Below, piece by piece: positions 16,689 to 25,468 of a stretch of 64,000 bases of DNA. Within the stretch, counting starts at the first letter, position 1; every line of letters starts with the position of its first letter. The notes beneath the pieces were generated by a model, which did no database searches, was not told the origin of the DNA, and saw nothing but the letters and a program-made list of their open reading frames with translations. A program made the position numbers and the translations under genes. The stretch covers positions 434,001-498,000 of the forward strand of contig NZ_JAGPXE010000002.1 of the NCBI RefSeq assembly GCF_018070075.1, read 5' to 3'. This DNA comes from Saccharopolyspora endophytica. Lineage in GTDB: Bacteria; Actinomycetota; Actinomycetes; Mycobacteriales; Pseudonocardiaceae.

Positions 16689-16796
16689 GAGCCTTCGACG
16701 TCCCTTCTGCTCTGGAGGGCTCTCCGGTAGGTGGGTTGGAGGCCAGGTCGGCCGAGGCGTACCCGGCCGACCGGCGTTGCCAGAAAGCTACTCCTG

Positions 16797-16812
16797 TGAA
16801 CGATCGTTTTCA
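16797..16812. promoter_or_regulatory. TetR-type operator T3
   Basis: TGAACGATCGTTTTCA contains the exact AACGATCGTT core and lies 109 bases upstream of the BadI-like start. A weaker look-alike, GAACGACTGTTC, follows at 16930. The rest of the gap 16689-16969 shows no gene. Confidence 0.55.
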
Positions 16813-16969
16813 ACGTCCTGTGGGTGCGCGAGCTTCTCAACGCGGAGGGCGTAGCCCACTTATACGGCAATTTAAGGGCGAAGTTCGGACGACCAGGTAG
16901 CCGTCCAGAGGGCTCTCTCGGGCTAGGTAGAACGACTGTTCACAGCAAGTCCTGGTTCATTCCGAGGGT

Positions 16970-17472
16970 TCAGTGCCGTACGCCCATCGCTCCGCAGAGT
17001 GGAGCGGGCCAGTCCACCCCGGCGTACTCGGCGAACTCCTGATCCAGCTTGGAGGAGATGTCCGCGGGGAACGACGTCGCGCGCCGCGAGTCCAGGTCGA
17101 CGTGCACCAGGACGGTCTCGAGCGTGCACGAGAGACTTTCGTTGGTGCGATCGAGCAGCATGGCGACCAGGTGCAGGGCCTTGTCGCTGCGCTCGACGGG
17201 CCGTAGGTGCACCGAGAACTTCTCACCTTCGCGGAGCTCGCGGTGGTAGCTCAGGTGGTGCTCCGCGGCGAAGATGCCGAGTCGTCGCACGCGCCGGTAT
17301 TCGACGTCGATTCCCGCGTTGCTGCAGATCGTGTCCGCGCCCAGGCCAGGTAGTCCAGGTAGTGCTGGATGTTCATGTGCCCGTTCAGGTCGATGAAATC
17401 GGGGATGACGGTTCCCTCCGACACTGCCGGGAGGCTCACCACCTGGTCGAAGCCTGGTGTCGTGTCGGTCAT
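16970..17472 (-). pseudogene. Acyl-CoA thioesterase (4HBT hot-dog family), frameshifted
   Basis: The gene starts at 17472 with a good AGGAGG site and reads through DLNGHMNIQHYLDYLAW, the classic hot-dog thioesterase motif, at about residues 28-44. It then runs out of frame. The remainder, GADTICSNAGIDVEYRRVRR through to GAMGVRH, continues in another frame down to 16970. Insertion of one G in the GGG run (CCC at 17340-17342 on the plus strand) restores one protein of about 165 residues. Either the gene is a recent pseudogene or the base is a sequencing error; all other parts look well conserved. It would hydrolyse an acyl-CoA. Confidence 0.8.
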
Positions 17473-17658
17473 GCGGTCCTCCTGGGGGAGTGGGGGCGGC
17501 GGGAGCTGGGAAAAGTGCTACACGGTTGGGAAGTGATCGATACGACGTGTAGATAAATTGTGGTTCGACGCTGGTCAGGTGCATCGATCTTCGCTTAAAC
17601 TATACAACATGTGCGACTTAGGGATAAAATTTGTCTTGTTTTCTTCGAGGGGGTTCTC

Positions 17659-18870
17659 ATGACCGCCGGGCACCTGGTCGTGGTCGGCGCCTCGCTCGCC
17701 GGGCTGCGGGCCGTGGAATCCGCCCGCAAGTCCGGTCATCAGGGGCGCATCACCCTCATCGGCGACGAGCCGCATCTTCCCTACGATCGGCCGCCGCTCT
17801 CCAAGGAGTTCCTGGCTCCTGAGGTCGACCCGGAGCCGTCATCGCATTGGGCCGAAGGGCAGTTCGCGGACTTCGAGGTGGACCTGTGCCTGGGGCGGCG
17901 GGCGTCCGCGTTGGACACCGCGGAGCGTCGTGTCGCCGTGGGTGATGACTCGCTCGGGTTCGACGCCTTGGTCATCGCGACCGGAGCTGCAGCGCGTTCG
18001 CTACCTGGCTCGGAAGGCCTTCGAGGCGTGCATGTCTTGCGTACGCTGGACGATGCTCGCGCCGTCAGGGCCGCCCTCGATGGCGGGGCCAGAACTTTGG
18101 TCGTCGGTGGTGGCTTCATCGGTTCGGAGGTCGCCGCGGCCGCACGCCGGCGGGGGCTGCCGGTCACGCTGGTGGAGTCGCTGCCCACTCCGCTGGTGCG
18201 CGCGGTCGGTGCCGAAGTCGGTTCGGCGGTGGCCAGGCTGCACGAGGAGAACGGCGTGGACGTCCGGTGCGGCATCACGGTCACCGGCGTGACCGGCTCT
18301 GATCGCGTCGAGCAGGTGGACCTTTCCGATGGCACCATGCTCGACGTTGACCTGGTGGTGGTGGGTATCGGCGCGATTCCAGGAACGGACTGGTTGCGTT
18401 CTTCTGGGCTCGACGTCGACAACGGAATCGCCTGTGACGAGACGCTGAACGTCGGTGTGCCCGGCGTCTACGCCGCGGGTGATGTTGCTAGGTGGCGAAG
18501 CGGTCGCTTCGGCCGGTCGCTGCGAGTCGAACACTGGACGAGCGCGGCCGAGCAGGGTGCGCTGGCGGCCCGGAACGCTCTCGATCCCGCTTCGGCGTCG
18601 CACTACGACGAGGTGCCCTACTTCTGGTCCGACTGCTACGACCGGAAGATGCAGTTCGCCGGCGTTGCCGACGGGATCGACGAGGTCCACGTCGCTGCGG
18701 GAGACCTCGAATCCGCCAGGTTCACCGCGTTGTACCGCAAGGAAGACCGCATCGTCGGCGCGTTCACGATGAACAGTCCCGGCCACAGCGCGAAGTGTCA
18801 GCGCTTGATCGGGCAGCAGGCGAGCTGGCAAGACGCGCTCGACCTGCTGGCCCGGCGAAGGGCCCGTTGA
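17659..18870 (+). CDS. FAD-dependent ferredoxin reductase (P450-system type)
   Basis: This 403-residue flavoprotein resembles putidaredoxin/rhodocoxin reductases. The FAD loop VVVGASLAGLRAVE is at the N-terminus, PYDRPPLSKEFL follows, and the NAD-binding loop VVGGGFIGSEVAAAARRRG is near residue 153. The C-terminus has the WSDCYDRKMQFAG interface region. It passes electrons from NAD(P)H to a ferredoxin. The P450 and its small ferredoxin at 23404-24869 and the 2Fe-2S ferredoxin at 63741 are possible partners. I chose the ATG at 17659, after a GAGGGGG site, over an upstream in-frame start. Confidence 0.88.
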   Translation: MTAGHLVVVGASLAGLRAVESARKSGHQGRITLIGDEPHLPYDRPPLSKEFLAPEVDPEPSSHWAEGQFADFEVDLCLGRRASALDTAERRVAVGDDSLGFDALVIATGAAARSLPGSEGLRGVHVLRTLDDARAVRAALDGGARTLVVGGGFIGSEVAAAARRRGLPVTLVESLPTPLVRAVGAEVGSAVARLHEENGVDVRCGITVTGVTGSDRVEQVDLSDGTMLDVDLVVVGIGAIPGTDWLRSSGLDVDNGIACDETLNVGVPGVYAAGDVARWRSGRFGRSLRVEHWTSAAEQGALAARNALDPASASHYDEVPYFWSDCYDRKMQFAGVADGIDEVHVAAGDLESARFTALYRKEDRIVGAFTMNSPGHSAKCQRLIGQQASWQDALDLLARRRAR

Positions 18871-18906
18871 TCGCAGCGGTCCCCGTTTCAGCGCGAATCC
18901 AGCATG

Positions 18907-19046
18907 TGACTCGCTTGAGTCAAGGAAGTGTCGTGCTTCGAACGGCCCTGTGTTGTCCAGTATCCGCAGTTCAGCGCAGAAAACGCTACAAAGGGAGGCA
19001 CCTAGGACCGTGTGGTGTTGACTAATGTGTTCGCCCTCGCTTACCT
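18907..19046 (+). promoter_or_regulatory. Promoter region of the aldehyde/alcohol dehydrogenase operon
   Basis: TTGACT at 19018 and TTACCT at 19041 are separated by 17 bases, a good sigma-70-like pair about 100 bases before the aldehyde dehydrogenase start. Upstream, TGACTC (18907) and GAGTCA (18917) form an inverted repeat with a four-base spacer, a possible operator. No gene is seen in 18871-19142. Confidence 0.45.
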
Positions 19047-19142
19047 TGTCGGTGAGCAGGGTCACGCCCGAGTTAGTGCGGGCGATCCGCCTTCCGGCGC
19101 TGATTTGCGCCTGTTTCAACGGTCACGGCAAAGGAGCTGACC

Positions 19143-20585
19143 ATGGCAGTGGTCCATGACAGTCTTTTCATCGACGGCAGCTGGGTTTCACCCGCTACCG
19201 ATCGCCGAATTCAGGTGGTCAACGCGACGACCGAAGAGCCGCTGGGAAGCGTGCCGGAGGCCGCGAACGCGGACGTGGACCGCGCTGTCGATGCCGCTCG
19301 GCGAGCGTTCGATGAGTCGGGCTGGGCGAAGACGCCCCCAGCTGAGCGGGCCGAGGTGCTCAACAGGTTCGCGGATGCGCTGGAGAAGCGCTCTGAGCAG
19401 GTGACCCGGACGGTCAGCCAGCAGAACGGGATGCCGTTGAGCCTGAGCGAGCAGTTCGAGGGCGGCTACGCGGTCGCCTTGCTGCGCTACTACGCGGGCC
19501 TGGCCACCTCGACCGAGTTCGAGGAGCGTCGTCCGTCGCCGCTGGGATTCGACACGATGGTTCAGCGCTCTCCGGTCGGTGTAGTGGCAGGCATCGTGCC
19601 CTGGAACTACCCGGTGGTGCTGGCTGTCACCAAGATCGCCCCGGCCCTGGCGGCGGGCTGCACGCTGGTGCTCAAGCCTTCGCCGGGAACCGTGCTGGAC
19701 TGCTTCGTCCTGGCGGAGGCGGCCGAGGAGGCCGGAGTTCCGGCCGGTGTCATCAACTGGGTTCCGGGCGGCCGTGATCTGGGCGCCTACCTGGTCAGCC
19801 ACCCCGGCGTCGACAAGGTGGCATTCACCGGTTCGACAGCGGCCGGCCGGACGATCGCGGAGAACTGCGGGCGTCTGCTGCGCCCGGTCAGCCTGGAGCT
19901 CGGTGGCAAGTCCGCCGCGGTGATCCTCGACGACGCCGACCTGGACAAGGTCACCGAGGGCCTGTACTTCGCATCGCTGGCCAACAACGGCCAGACCTGC
20001 ATGGCCTGCACCCGGATCTTGGCTCCCGCGAGCCGCTATGACGAGGTCGTCGATGCGCTGACGGGCTGGATGTCCGGGCTGAAGGTCGGTGATCCGCTGG
20101 ATGCCACCACGCAGGTCGGCCCACTGGCCTCGTCCGAACACCGCGAACGCGTCGAGGGCTACATCGCCAAGGGCCGCGCGGAAGGCGCGAGGGTGGCGCT
20201 CGGTGGCGGTCGCCCGGTGGGCATCGACCGGGGCTGGTTCGTCGAACCGACCGTCTTCGCCGACGTCGACAACTCGTCGACCATCGCTCAGCAGGAGATC
20301 TTCGGCCCGGTGTTGTCGGTGATCAAGTACCACGGGGACGACGACGCGGTGAAGATCGCGAACGATTCCGACTACGGCCTCGGCGGCAGCGTCTGGTCCG
20401 CCGACCCGGAGCGCGCGATGCGACTGGCCAATGAGGTGCAGACCGGAACCATCGGCGTGAACGGCTACGTCATCGATCTCAACGCGCCCTTCGGCGGGGT
20501 CAAGGCCAGCGGTATCGGCCGTGAGTTCGGTCCGGAAGCGCTCGCCGGCTACCAGCAGCTGAAGTCCATCTACCTCCCGGGCTGA
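19143..20585 (+). CDS. Aldehyde dehydrogenase
   Basis: This 480-residue NAD(P)-dependent enzyme oxidises an aldehyde to a carboxylic acid. The catalytic pair is E252 in LELGGKSAAV and C286 in NNGQTCMACTR, 34 residues apart as in the family. PWNYPVVLAVTKIAPALAAG is the cofactor region. It is followed after 46 bases by a zinc alcohol dehydrogenase, so the two probably convert an alcohol to an acid. It is a paralogue of the enzyme at 61138. Confidence 0.92.
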   Translation: MAVVHDSLFIDGSWVSPATDRRIQVVNATTEEPLGSVPEAANADVDRAVDAARRAFDESGWAKTPPAERAEVLNRFADALEKRSEQVTRTVSQQNGMPLSLSEQFEGGYAVALLRYYAGLATSTEFEERRPSPLGFDTMVQRSPVGVVAGIVPWNYPVVLAVTKIAPALAAGCTLVLKPSPGTVLDCFVLAEAAEEAGVPAGVINWVPGGRDLGAYLVSHPGVDKVAFTGSTAAGRTIAENCGRLLRPVSLELGGKSAAVILDDADLDKVTEGLYFASLANNGQTCMACTRILAPASRYDEVVDALTGWMSGLKVGDPLDATTQVGPLASSEHRERVEGYIAKGRAEGARVALGGGRPVGIDRGWFVEPTVFADVDNSSTIAQQEIFGPVLSVIKYHGDDDAVKIANDSDYGLGGSVWSADPERAMRLANEVQTGTIGVNGYVIDLNAPFGGVKASGIGREFGPEALAGYQQLKSIYLPG

Positions 20586-20631
20586 GGCGAAAGCGCCGTC
20601 GCCCACCCTTCACCCTTGAGGAGAGTCATCC

Positions 20632-21735
20632 ATGCAGGTCACCGCTGCGGTCGTCCGCGAAGCCGAGAAGCCGTTCCAGATCGAGGAACTCGAACTGGAC
20701 GCTCCTCGGGACGACGAGATCCTGGTCAAGATCCACTCCGTCGGCATCTGCCACACCGACATCGGCGTGCGAAACCAGTGGCTGCCAGTGCCGCTCCCGC
20801 TCGTGCTGGGGCACGAGGGCGCTGGTGTCGTTGAGGCTGTCGGCAAGAACGTCACCAAGGTCGAGCCGGGCGACAAGGTCGTGCTGAGCTACGCCTCGTG
20901 CCGGAGCTGCACCATGTGCAACCGTGGTGAACCCAGTTACTGCGAGCAGTTCGTGCTGCGCAACGTCGCAGGCACCAGGCCTGACGGCACAACCGCACTG
21001 CACGGTGCGGGCGGTGACGTCAACGGCTTCTTCTTCAGCCAGTCCTCGTTCGCCACGTACGCGGTCGCGATCGAGAGCAACACCGTCAAGCTGGATCCGT
21101 CGGCTGATCTGTCCACCGTCGGTCCGCTGGGCTGCGGCATCCAGACGGGTGCGGGCACGGTGCTCAACCGGTTGAAGCCGCAGGCCGGTAGCAGTCTGGT
21201 GGTCTTCGGTGTCGGTGCGGTCGGTCTGGCCGCGCTGATGGCGGCCAAGGTCGCCGGCTGCACCAAGATCATCGCTGTCGACCTGGTCCAGGACCGCCTG
21301 GCTCTCGCCGAGGAGCTGGGTGCCACGCACACGATCAACGCCAAGACCGCCGAGGACGTGGTGGCCCAGATCCAGGGCATCACCGGCCGGGGCGCGGACT
21401 TCTCGGTGGACACCACCGCGGTGACCTCCGTCGTGCGCCAGGCCGTCGACTGCCTGGCGCTGAAGGGGACCTGCGCGACTCTGGGCTTCGGCACCGCAGG
21501 CACCGAGATCCAGGTCGACATGCTCCAGCTGCTGATGGCCGGACGCACCATCACCGGCGTCACCGAGGGCGACGCCCGGCCGGACGAGTTCATCCCGCAG
21601 ATGATCGAGCTGAACAAGCAGGGGCGCTTCCCCTACGAGAAGCTGATCTCCACCTACGACTTCAAGGACATCAACGAGGCGTGCGAGGACGCCGAGTCGG
21701 GCAAGGCGGTCAAGCCGGTGCTCAAGTTGGTCTGA
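20632..21735 (+). CDS. Zinc-dependent alcohol dehydrogenase (aryl-alcohol type)
   Basis: This 367-residue MDR enzyme oxidises a primary alcohol, probably with NAD. Catalytic zinc ligands include C40 and H61-E62, and the structural zinc site is C90, C93, C96 and C104. PLGCGIQTGAGTVLN and the FGVGAVGLAALMAA cofactor loop are typical of benzyl/aryl-alcohol and geraniol/perillyl-type dehydrogenases. The start has GAGGAG upstream. It shares an operon with the aldehyde dehydrogenase and has paralogues at 40778 and 62589. Confidence 0.9.
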   Translation: MQVTAAVVREAEKPFQIEELELDAPRDDEILVKIHSVGICHTDIGVRNQWLPVPLPLVLGHEGAGVVEAVGKNVTKVEPGDKVVLSYASCRSCTMCNRGEPSYCEQFVLRNVAGTRPDGTTALHGAGGDVNGFFFSQSSFATYAVAIESNTVKLDPSADLSTVGPLGCGIQTGAGTVLNRLKPQAGSSLVVFGVGAVGLAALMAAKVAGCTKIIAVDLVQDRLALAEELGATHTINAKTAEDVVAQIQGITGRGADFSVDTTAVTSVVRQAVDCLALKGTCATLGFGTAGTEIQVDMLQLLMAGRTITGVTEGDARPDEFIPQMIELNKQGRFPYEKLISTYDFKDINEACEDAESGKAVKPVLKLV

Positions 21736-21757
21736 CCCGAAGCGGGTGCAGGAGAGG

Positions 21758-21796
21758 TTCGGGCGGTGGTGGCTGCACAAGTCACCACCGCCCGAA
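21758..21796. terminator. Bidirectional hairpin terminator
   Basis: TTCGGGCGGTGGTG (21758-21771) pairs perfectly with CACCACCGCCCGAA (21783-21796) over an 11-base loop. It lies between the convergent alcohol dehydrogenase and PaaX-like genes. Confidence 0.75.
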
Positions 21797-21828
21797 ACGT
21801 TCGCCCCGCCGGAGATGAGGATCGGCGG

Positions 21829-22707
21829 TCAGCCCGGCGAGGTTTCCTTGACCACTTCCCGCCAACGCTGCTGGGCGTCCTCGTACCAAGCCTCACGGAG
21901 CTGGTGGAACAACACCGCGGCCCGCCTGCCGATCCAGTTCGGCAGCAGTTCGGCTGGCAACTGCGGGTCCATGAAGGGAAACCGCTGCCACTCGTTGGTC
22001 AGCTTCACGTGTGTGAACAGCAGCGGGTCACCCGGCGCCGGCTGCATCCCGCTGTAGCGGATCAGCAGTTCTTCGTACTTCGCGGTGACCTCGTCCAGGT
22101 CCCAGGACAGGTCGACGATCTCCTGCTCGGACTGGCCGATCGCGCTCGCCTTGCCGACGAAAGCGAGCGTCGACGGCTTCAACTCGAGTTCGTCGATGAC
22201 CTTCTGGGCCCGGGGCTGGCGGTCGGCGTGAGGTGATACCCAAACACCCGGCGTCGGGTTGCCGAACCCCTCCCAGTCCAGCGCGGTGTAGAGGGCCTTG
22301 CGAACGGAGCGTTGCGCTTCCGGGATGGTGACAAGCAGGATCAACCAGTTGCCGTCCCAAGATTCGGAGTCGGCGTGCAGCGAGTAGACGCGCTTGGCTC
22401 CGTCCTCGATGAGGCGCTTACCGCTGTCGGTCAGCTCCCAGCGCACTTCGCGTCCCTGGCGTTGCCCGGTGATCCAACCCGAGGCGGCCGCGCGGGAGAT
22501 CGCTTGACGCGCTGTGCGCTGCTCGATCCCCATTCCGACGAGCATGTACAGCAGCGAGGAGGTCCACACCGGCTGGTCGTTCGGGTGCACCAGCTCGGCG
22601 AGCACAGTGATCAGCATGGAACGGGCGCTTCCGGTCGTGACCGCGGACCGGGTGGCCTGTTTCGCCGAACGCCCCTTCGCCGGTGCGCCTTGACTCGGTT
22701 GCGCCAT
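21829..22707 (-). CDS. PaaX-like transcriptional regulator
   Basis: This 292-residue protein has the PaaX layout: an N-terminal winged helix (TSSLLYMLVGMGIEQRTARQAISRAAASGW, in pieces) and the PaaX C-terminal region with WDGNWLILLVTIPE and RKALYTALDWEGFGNPTPGVWVSP. PaaX represses phenylacetate genes and senses phenylacetyl-CoA; family members respond to other aryl- or cyclic acyl-CoAs. ATG at 22707 has GGAAGGA upstream; the GTG just before it is less likely. It is divergent from the P450 operon, whose promoter contains palindromes that could be its targets. Confidence 0.85.
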   Translation of the reverse strand: MAQPSQGAPAKGRSAKQATRSAVTTGSARSMLITVLAELVHPNDQPVWTSSLLYMLVGMGIEQRTARQAISRAAASGWITGQRQGREVRWELTDSGKRLIEDGAKRVYSLHADSESWDGNWLILLVTIPEAQRSVRKALYTALDWEGFGNPTPGVWVSPHADRQPRAQKVIDELELKPSTLAFVGKASAIGQSEQEIVDLSWDLDEVTAKYEELLIRYSGMQPAPGDPLLFTHVKLTNEWQRFPFMDPQLPAELLPNWIGRRAAVLFHQLREAWYEDAQQRWREVVKETSPG

Positions 22708-23403
22708 CACGGGTCCTTCCGCAGTCGACCGAAGTGTCGACCTTCGTGTCGTCGGATCGCCGGCCGTGCGGGGTGGTGCCGGCCGACGGACTACTCGGGA
22801 GCAGGAGCGCTGTCGATCTCACGACGGGTGACAGGGACCTGCACAAGGTCACTCTAGTTGGAGCAGGCAACTGGACGCCGCGTGGTCGTCCGGTTGGCGA
22901 CCAGCATCGTCGTTGGTGCTTTCGAGTGCCCAGGTGTCATCTGGATGGCACATCAATAGAACTACACCTCTCATGTCCAACTGGCAAAGTATGTCGAGTT
23001 GGTCCACGTGTGACGCGGCGGCCCGCGGGTGCGTCGATCAACTCTTGAGCTGGGCATCGTTACTGGTCAGAGATAGTTATGTAGGACTCTTCGGGGGCTG
23101 CTCGGGACTCAAGGCTCGCGTCAGAAGCCCCTGACTGAGCGGGCTCTTGCCCGGCCTCGATGTGTGACACGAATCTTGACTATCTACATCACGATGTATT
23201 AGATTTCGGCATGTGTCACATGTGAGGTGCCTCTCGGGTCCCTGATCTGGGCCCGCCCGCCGCGGACCCGACTCGGGAAGGGCATCCCCCGCCCCGTCAT
23301 CGAATCGATCGGCGACATTCGCGTCGCCCGTCTTCACTCTGCGCCGGCATCCATCGGCTGCCGGGACGCGGTCGGACAACCACCACGGAAGAGGACGGTC
23401 ATC
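22708..23403. promoter_or_regulatory. Long divergent control region (PaaX-like gene / P450 operon)
   Basis: I see no gene in these 696 bases. A promoter-like TTGACT at 23176 is followed by the perfect inverted repeat TACATC-AC-GATGTA (23185-23198) and TATTAG (23197-23202), so the palindrome sits between the -35 and -10. The pair TGTGACAC (23163) and GTGTCACA (23213) encloses this block. Further left are CCAACT/AGTTGG repeats at 22977-23002 and a related AGTTG/CAACT pair near 22854. Several regulator sites are therefore likely. Confidence 0.45.
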
Positions 23404-24675
23404 TTGAGTGCTGGAGACGGCGTTACAGGCCAGGCGACGGTGAGCAGCCTGGATGACAGCCAGATTCGTGAGCTGATCCGACGGTTCAGCTTGCACAGCA
23501 AGGAAACCCAGAACAACGCGCATGAGCTGTTCGCGGAGATGCGAAAGTCATGCCCGGTGGCGCACAGCGAAGAGCACGGTGGCTTCTACGCGCTGTCGCG
23601 TTATCAGGACGTCTACGACGCGGCGCACAAGCCGGAAACGTTCTCGTCGTTCCCGGTGACGATCCCGCCGTTCGGCAACCCGACTCCGATGATCCCGATC
23701 GAGGCGGACCCGCCGCACCACCGCAACTACCGGACGCTGGTCGGACGCCAGTTCAGTCCGAAGTCGGTGGCGAGCATTGAGCCCTACATGCGCGAGATGG
23801 TCGCCAAGATCATCGACGACCTGGCCGGCTCGACCGAAGCGGACCTGGCCAAGGAAGTCGCCGTGCCGCTGCCGCTTCGGGCGATCCTCGAGCTTTACCT
23901 GGGCGTTCCGGAGAAGGACTGGGACATGCTCAAGGACCAGTTCCTCTACATGCTGCAGCCCGACCCGGAGGCGAGCGACGAGGAAAATCAGGAACGCTCC
24001 ATGGAGGCGGGCCTGAACTGCACCAAGTACTTCGCGGAGATGCTCGAGGACCGCCGTGTCAATGGATACGGAACAGATCTCATCAGCGACCTGGACCAGG
24101 CCGAGGTCGACGGTGAGCGCCTCGAAGACGACGAGATCTTCGGCTTCTGCCTGGTGCTGGTGCCCGCCGGGTTCGACACGACGGCGAGCGTGCTCAGCCG
24201 GCTGCTGCTGATGTTCGCCGAACAGCCGGAGCTGCGCTCGCAGCTGGAGGCGATCGTCGACGATCCGGACAAGCTGGACCTCGCCGTCGAAGAGCTGGTG
24301 CGCTACATCCCGCCGCAGCCGGGCGTCGCGCGCAACGTCACCGAGAAGTGCACCTTCGCCGGTGAGGAACTCGACGAGGGAGACCGGCTGCTGCTGCTGT
24401 GGCCATCGGCGAACCGCGACCCGGAGGAGTTCCCGAACCCGGACGAGATCGTGCTCGACCGGCAGCCCAACCGCCACCTCGGTTTCGGCTCGGGGATCCA
24501 CCGCTGCCTGGGCGCGCACCTCGCTCGCCTGGAACTGAAGGTGTTCCTGCAGGAGTTCTTGCGGCGGGTGCCGCGTTACCACGTGACTCCGGGGCAGGAA
24601 GCGGTGTGGCACACCGGCAACACCTGGGGTGTGAAGAAGCTGCCGGTGACGTTCGAGGCCTGGAGTGCCAACTGA
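23404..24675 (+). CDS. Cytochrome P450
   Basis: This soluble bacterial P450 has 423 residues from the TTG at 23404, which follows AGAGGA by eight bases. The I-helix oxygen-binding motif AGFDTT is at 255-260, ExxR is E297-R300 in EELVR, and the heme loop FGSGIHRCLG has the ligand C368. Its 3Fe-4S-type ferredoxin gene overlaps the stop codon. Close to alcohol and aldehyde dehydrogenases, it probably hydroxylates an aliphatic or alicyclic substrate such as a ring methyl group. The CYP family cannot be assigned here. Confidence 0.92.
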   Translation: MSAGDGVTGQATVSSLDDSQIRELIRRFSLHSKETQNNAHELFAEMRKSCPVAHSEEHGGFYALSRYQDVYDAAHKPETFSSFPVTIPPFGNPTPMIPIEADPPHHRNYRTLVGRQFSPKSVASIEPYMREMVAKIIDDLAGSTEADLAKEVAVPLPLRAILELYLGVPEKDWDMLKDQFLYMLQPDPEASDEENQERSMEAGLNCTKYFAEMLEDRRVNGYGTDLISDLDQAEVDGERLEDDEIFGFCLVLVPAGFDTTASVLSRLLLMFAEQPELRSQLEAIVDDPDKLDLAVEELVRYIPPQPGVARNVTEKCTFAGEELDEGDRLLLLWPSANRDPEEFPNPDEIVLDRQPNRHLGFGSGIHRCLGAHLARLELKVFLQEFLRRVPRYHVTPGQEAVWHTGNTWGVKKLPVTFEAWSAN

Positions 24676-24869
24676 TGCGGATTTCCATCGACTTCGACAA
24701 GTGCTCGGGCCACGCGCGCTGCGTCGCGCGCGCTCCGGAGCTGTTCGACGTGGACGACGACGGCAATTCCTTTGTTCTGGTGGACGAAGTGGATGAGGCG
24801 GACGTCGAAGACGCCCACAAGGCGGTGGACGTCTGCCCGGAACGGGCCATCTCGGTGCACGAGGACTGA
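24675..24869 (+). CDS. Ferredoxin, 3Fe-4S type, P450 partner
   Basis: This 64-residue ferredoxin starts at an ATG overlapping the P450 stop (TGATG). The cluster residues are C10, C16 and C54-P, with H13 where a fourth cysteine would stand in 4Fe-4S proteins (CSGHARC). That CxxHxxC pattern is common in actinobacterial P450 ferredoxins. It should carry electrons from a ferredoxin reductase, perhaps the one at 17659, to the P450. Confidence 0.9.
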   Translation: MRISIDFDKCSGHARCVARAPELFDVDDDGNSFVLVDEVDEADVEDAHKAVDVCPERAISVHED

Positions 24870-24923
24870 CCGGACCCCTCATCGGCGGAATCGACCGCCG
24901 GACTCTAGGTAGGGAAGCGAACC

Positions 24924-25352
24924 ATGGGCGTATTCAAGGACGAATCCGAGGTCTACCAGTACCTCGGCCGCATCTTCCAGGTGAGCATGGAGGACCCCGA
25001 GCTCGGTCCCAAGCTCCGCAAGGTGGGTTCGGTGCTCAAGCTGAACCAGACCGACCCCGAGTCGACGATCGTGATCGACTTCGGCGAAGGGGTCGTGCAG
25101 CTCGGTGCCGACGACGAAACCAAGGTAACGCGTCCCATCGACGCGGAACTCGACATGAAAGCTGATGTCGCACACCGATTCTGGCTCGGCAAGGTGAACG
25201 TTGCGCTTGCGATGGCCAAGGGCGACATCCGAAACCACGGCAAGGTTTCGGCCGTCATGAAGGTCGTCCCGATCACCAAACCGCTGTTCGCGACCTACGA
25301 GAAGATCTTGCGTGATGCCGGGCGCGAAGACCTGGTCAACGCGGTGAAGTAG
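24924..25352 (+). CDS. SCP2 sterol-carrier-like lipid-binding protein
   Basis: This 142-residue protein fits the SCP2 fold in size and pattern: a hydrophobic-edged beta region (TIVIDFGEGVVQLG), ADVAHRFWLGKVNVALAMAKGDIRNHGKV in pieces, and a short helical C-terminus. Such proteins bind fatty acids, sterols or acyl-CoAs. Its place between the P450/ferredoxin pair and the mce importer suggests it binds the imported hydrophobic substrate or its CoA ester. There is no signal peptide. Confidence 0.8.
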   Translation: MGVFKDESEVYQYLGRIFQVSMEDPELGPKLRKVGSVLKLNQTDPESTIVIDFGEGVVQLGADDETKVTRPIDAELDMKADVAHRFWLGKVNVALAMAKGDIRNHGKVSAVMKVVPITKPLFATYEKILRDAGREDLVNAVK

Positions 25353-25468
25353 ATGGGCGGGCGGAGCTGCCGTCTGTGGCTGTCGCGCCTCTGCCACGGA
25401 TCAGCACGGCTGGCCGGGCTCGGTTCGTCGTGCTCACGGGATGTCGCGGTGACTGTTAGGGAGCACGA

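Noticed and set aside
16930..16942. GAACGACTGTTCAC as another TetR-type operator
   Set aside because: The centre has two mismatches to the core; it may be a degenerate copy but is too weak to call.
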